Origin: Deltaproteobacteria bacterium
GTDB taxonomy: Bacteria; Desulfobacterota; Syntrophia; Syntrophales; UBA2210
NCBI GenBank assembly: GCA_019314085.1
Contig: JAFCZZ010000193.1
Coordinates: 1 to 7,559 of the forward strand
Direction: 5' to 3'
DNA length: 7,559 nt
The position numbers were made by a program, and so were the translations under genes. Within the stretch, counting starts at the first letter, position 1. Each line of letters starts with the position of its first letter. Shown piece after piece: positions 6,805 through 7,559 of this stretch. A model generated the notes under the pieces. The model ran no database searches. It was not told where the DNA came from and saw nothing but the letters and a program-made list of their open reading frames with translations.

Positions 6805-7206
6805 GCCGATCCACGCACTGCTTGCATCCACAAACCCTCAACGCAGCTGCGTGGTAGACAGTGGAAACCCCTGTGTGTTTTTCAAAAAGCTGTTCCGGAA
6901 ACCTCCCGACACAAGGGATCTGAATTAAAAACAATAATTTCATTACCCATCTAACAACTTAACACCCTATGCGTTTATCAAAAAGCATGGTATGAAACCT
7001 GTTAATCAGGAACTCAAATTAAACTTGGCCCATACAAAAGGGTAAGATCATTTCCGTTCAAGACAGACGCAAAAAGATACTTGAGATCGGGCAGTGGATT
7101 GAGCGGGCTATCTTCGCGTATCACAAGGAGTAGCAGGGCCGCGCATAACAAGGCGATCCTCGGCAGCGTTCATCGAGAAAATGCGGAGTTGAGAAGGAGT
7201 AGAATA
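6805..7206. other. 402-base region with no convincing gene
   Basis: A 12-bp perfect palindrome (6841-6852) and a 7-bp inverted repeat with a long loop (6811-6817 with 6848-6854) follow the hydrolase stop, but there is no T-tract, so no terminator is called. A start-less open stretch (about 7023-7133) reads like protein (...RRKKILEIGQWIERAIF...) but has no start codon or ribosome site. It may be a decayed fragment. No promoter for the next gene was found with confidence. Confidence 0.4.
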
Positions 7207-7401
7207 ATGAAGAGCAAAAGCATCTATCTATCGGCCATTTTGATTTGTCTTTTCGTTTTTTCAGGGGGAAAGGCTTTTGCCCTGTCGTCCACGGTTGATT
7301 GTCAGGCGACAGTGAGGGGATGGAAGACAGACGTATCGCTGAGGGGTTATATGAAGGCCCACAATTGCCGGTGTGTGGCCTCAAATCGGATGCCTGTCTG
7401 A
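7207..7401 (+). CDS. Small exported Cys-containing protein, ending at an in-frame TGA (possible selenoprotein)
   Basis: The ATG at 7207 has AAGGAG (7194-7199) 7 bases upstream. By the standard code it gives 64 residues. Residues 1-25 form a classical signal peptide: Lys-rich start, hydrophobic run LSAILICLFVF and AFA cleavage site. The mature part has Cys32, Cys54 and Cys56 (NCRC), then MPV and TGA as codon 65. The frame does not end in meaning there: it continues open for 52 more codons to the window edge with protein-like composition. I read it as one gene interrupted by TGA. Either TGA is selenocysteine (a hairpin with a GGUC loop follows) or it is a recent nonsense change. I do not recognise the family; a periplasmic location is inferred from the signal peptide. 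The larger frame from the ATG at 7081 is not preferred because it has no ribosome site and would bury the signal peptide. Confidence 0.6.
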   Translation: MKSKSIYLSAILICLFVFSGGKAFALSSTVDCQATVRGWKTDVSLRGYMKAHNCRCVASNRMPV

Positions 7402-7559
7402 ACGCCTAAATCAACTGGCCGGTCCGGGTCAGTGGGAGGTCACAAAAGCTCAGAGGTTTTCGCAGCGCACATGATGGGCAGTCTTTTTAGCAGCATGCTG
7501 AAGGGCATGCTGGCACCCCAGCCCGATACAACCTACCAGCAGCAACAGCTTCTACAGCA
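7402..7559 (+). other. In-frame continuation of the exported protein past the TGA (runs off the window)
   Basis: The same frame as the 7207 gene is open for 52 codons after the TGA. It encodes a Gly/Ser-rich linker (STGRSGSVGG), then EVFAAHMMGSLFSSMLKGML with an amphipathic-helix look, then a Gln-rich stretch (TTYQQQQLLQ). No ribosome site precedes the Met codons at 7471 and 7474, so a separate gene is less likely than readthrough or a broken gene. Confidence 0.5.
7414..7433 (+). promoter_or_regulatory. SECIS-like hairpin just after the TGA
   Basis: In RNA terms, ACUGGCC (7414-7420) pairs with GGGUCAGU (7 bp, one G-U pair, ending at 7433) around a loop GGUCCG (7421-7426). The loop GGUC begins 19 bases after the UGA. 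In E. coli fdhF, as I recall it, the SelB-binding loop also contains GGUC, about 18 bases after the UGA. There is no clear bulged U on the 5' side, which weakens the match. An alternative fold closes a GUC triloop with a bulged G. Confidence 0.35.

Noticed and set aside
6841..6852. 12-bp perfect palindrome ACGCAGCTGCGT after the hydrolase gene
   Set aside because: No T-tract and no loop for a normal hairpin; it occurs once in the window, so it is not a repeat family.
7023..7133. Protein-like open stretch ending at TAG before the exported protein
   Set aside because: It is about 36 codons with no start codon or ribosome site and no recognised homology.
1..7559. CRISPR array, tRNA/rRNA, insertion sequence or phage genes
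   Set aside because: I looked for regular repeats, tRNA-like folds and transposase or phage motifs and saw none.

Overview
The window is bacterial DNA of moderate GC with ordinary bacterial signals: clear Shine-Dalgarno sequences, a sigma-54 promoter and intrinsic-terminator-like hairpins. Two nitrogen-assimilation genes of the gdhA/glnN type, a stand-alone SagB-type oxidoreductase, an HRL-type cupin and a metallo-beta-lactamase-fold hydrolase would suit a Gram-negative anaerobe, perhaps of the Desulfobacterota (delta-proteobacterial) type. That assignment is inference from gene content, not from a marker gene.

Layout. (1) Minus strand, 1-2027: type III glutamine synthetase (glnN), cut by the window edge a few tens of residues before its C-terminus. 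(2) 2028-2386: a control region with a gdhA terminator hairpin, a possible distal inverted repeat, a good -24/-12 (sigma-54) promoter for glnN, and a leader hairpin. (3) Minus strand, 2387-3598: glutamate dehydrogenase (gdhA) with an exact in-frame loss of about 46 residues that removes the substrate-binding and catalytic lysines. (4) 3599-4494: about 900 bases without a convincing gene. It holds two tandem hairpins and a plus-strand terminator-like hairpin that no annotated gene explains, so a small RNA is possible. (5) Minus strand, 5684 down to 4495: a two-gene unit, cupin then SagB-type dehydrogenase, 26 bases apart. (6) 5685-5865: a divergent intergenic region with a perfect 7-bp inverted repeat. 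(7) Plus strand, 5866-6804: an MBL-fold hydrolase whose frame has no ATG, GTG or TTG at the right place, but has an AGGAG site 7 bases before an ATT. (8) Plus strand, 7207 to the edge: a small exported Cys-containing protein whose frame is interrupted by one TGA and then stays open to the window end.

How the genes fit together. GdhA and GlnN are the two enzymes that fix ammonium into glutamate and glutamine, and the sigma-54 promoter suggests glnN is under nitrogen control. The GDH deletion predicts that the GDH route is dead if the sequence is right, leaving GlnN (with a glutamate synthase elsewhere) as the ammonium route. The cupin/SagB pair and the divergent hydrolase may share one regulator, but their substrate is not visible.

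The two observations most worth checking are the GDH deletion and the TGA at 7399. The TGA is followed by a hairpin with a GGUC apical loop at about the spacing used by bacterial SECIS elements. This makes the last gene a candidate new selenoprotein, with a plain nonsense mutation as the main alternative.
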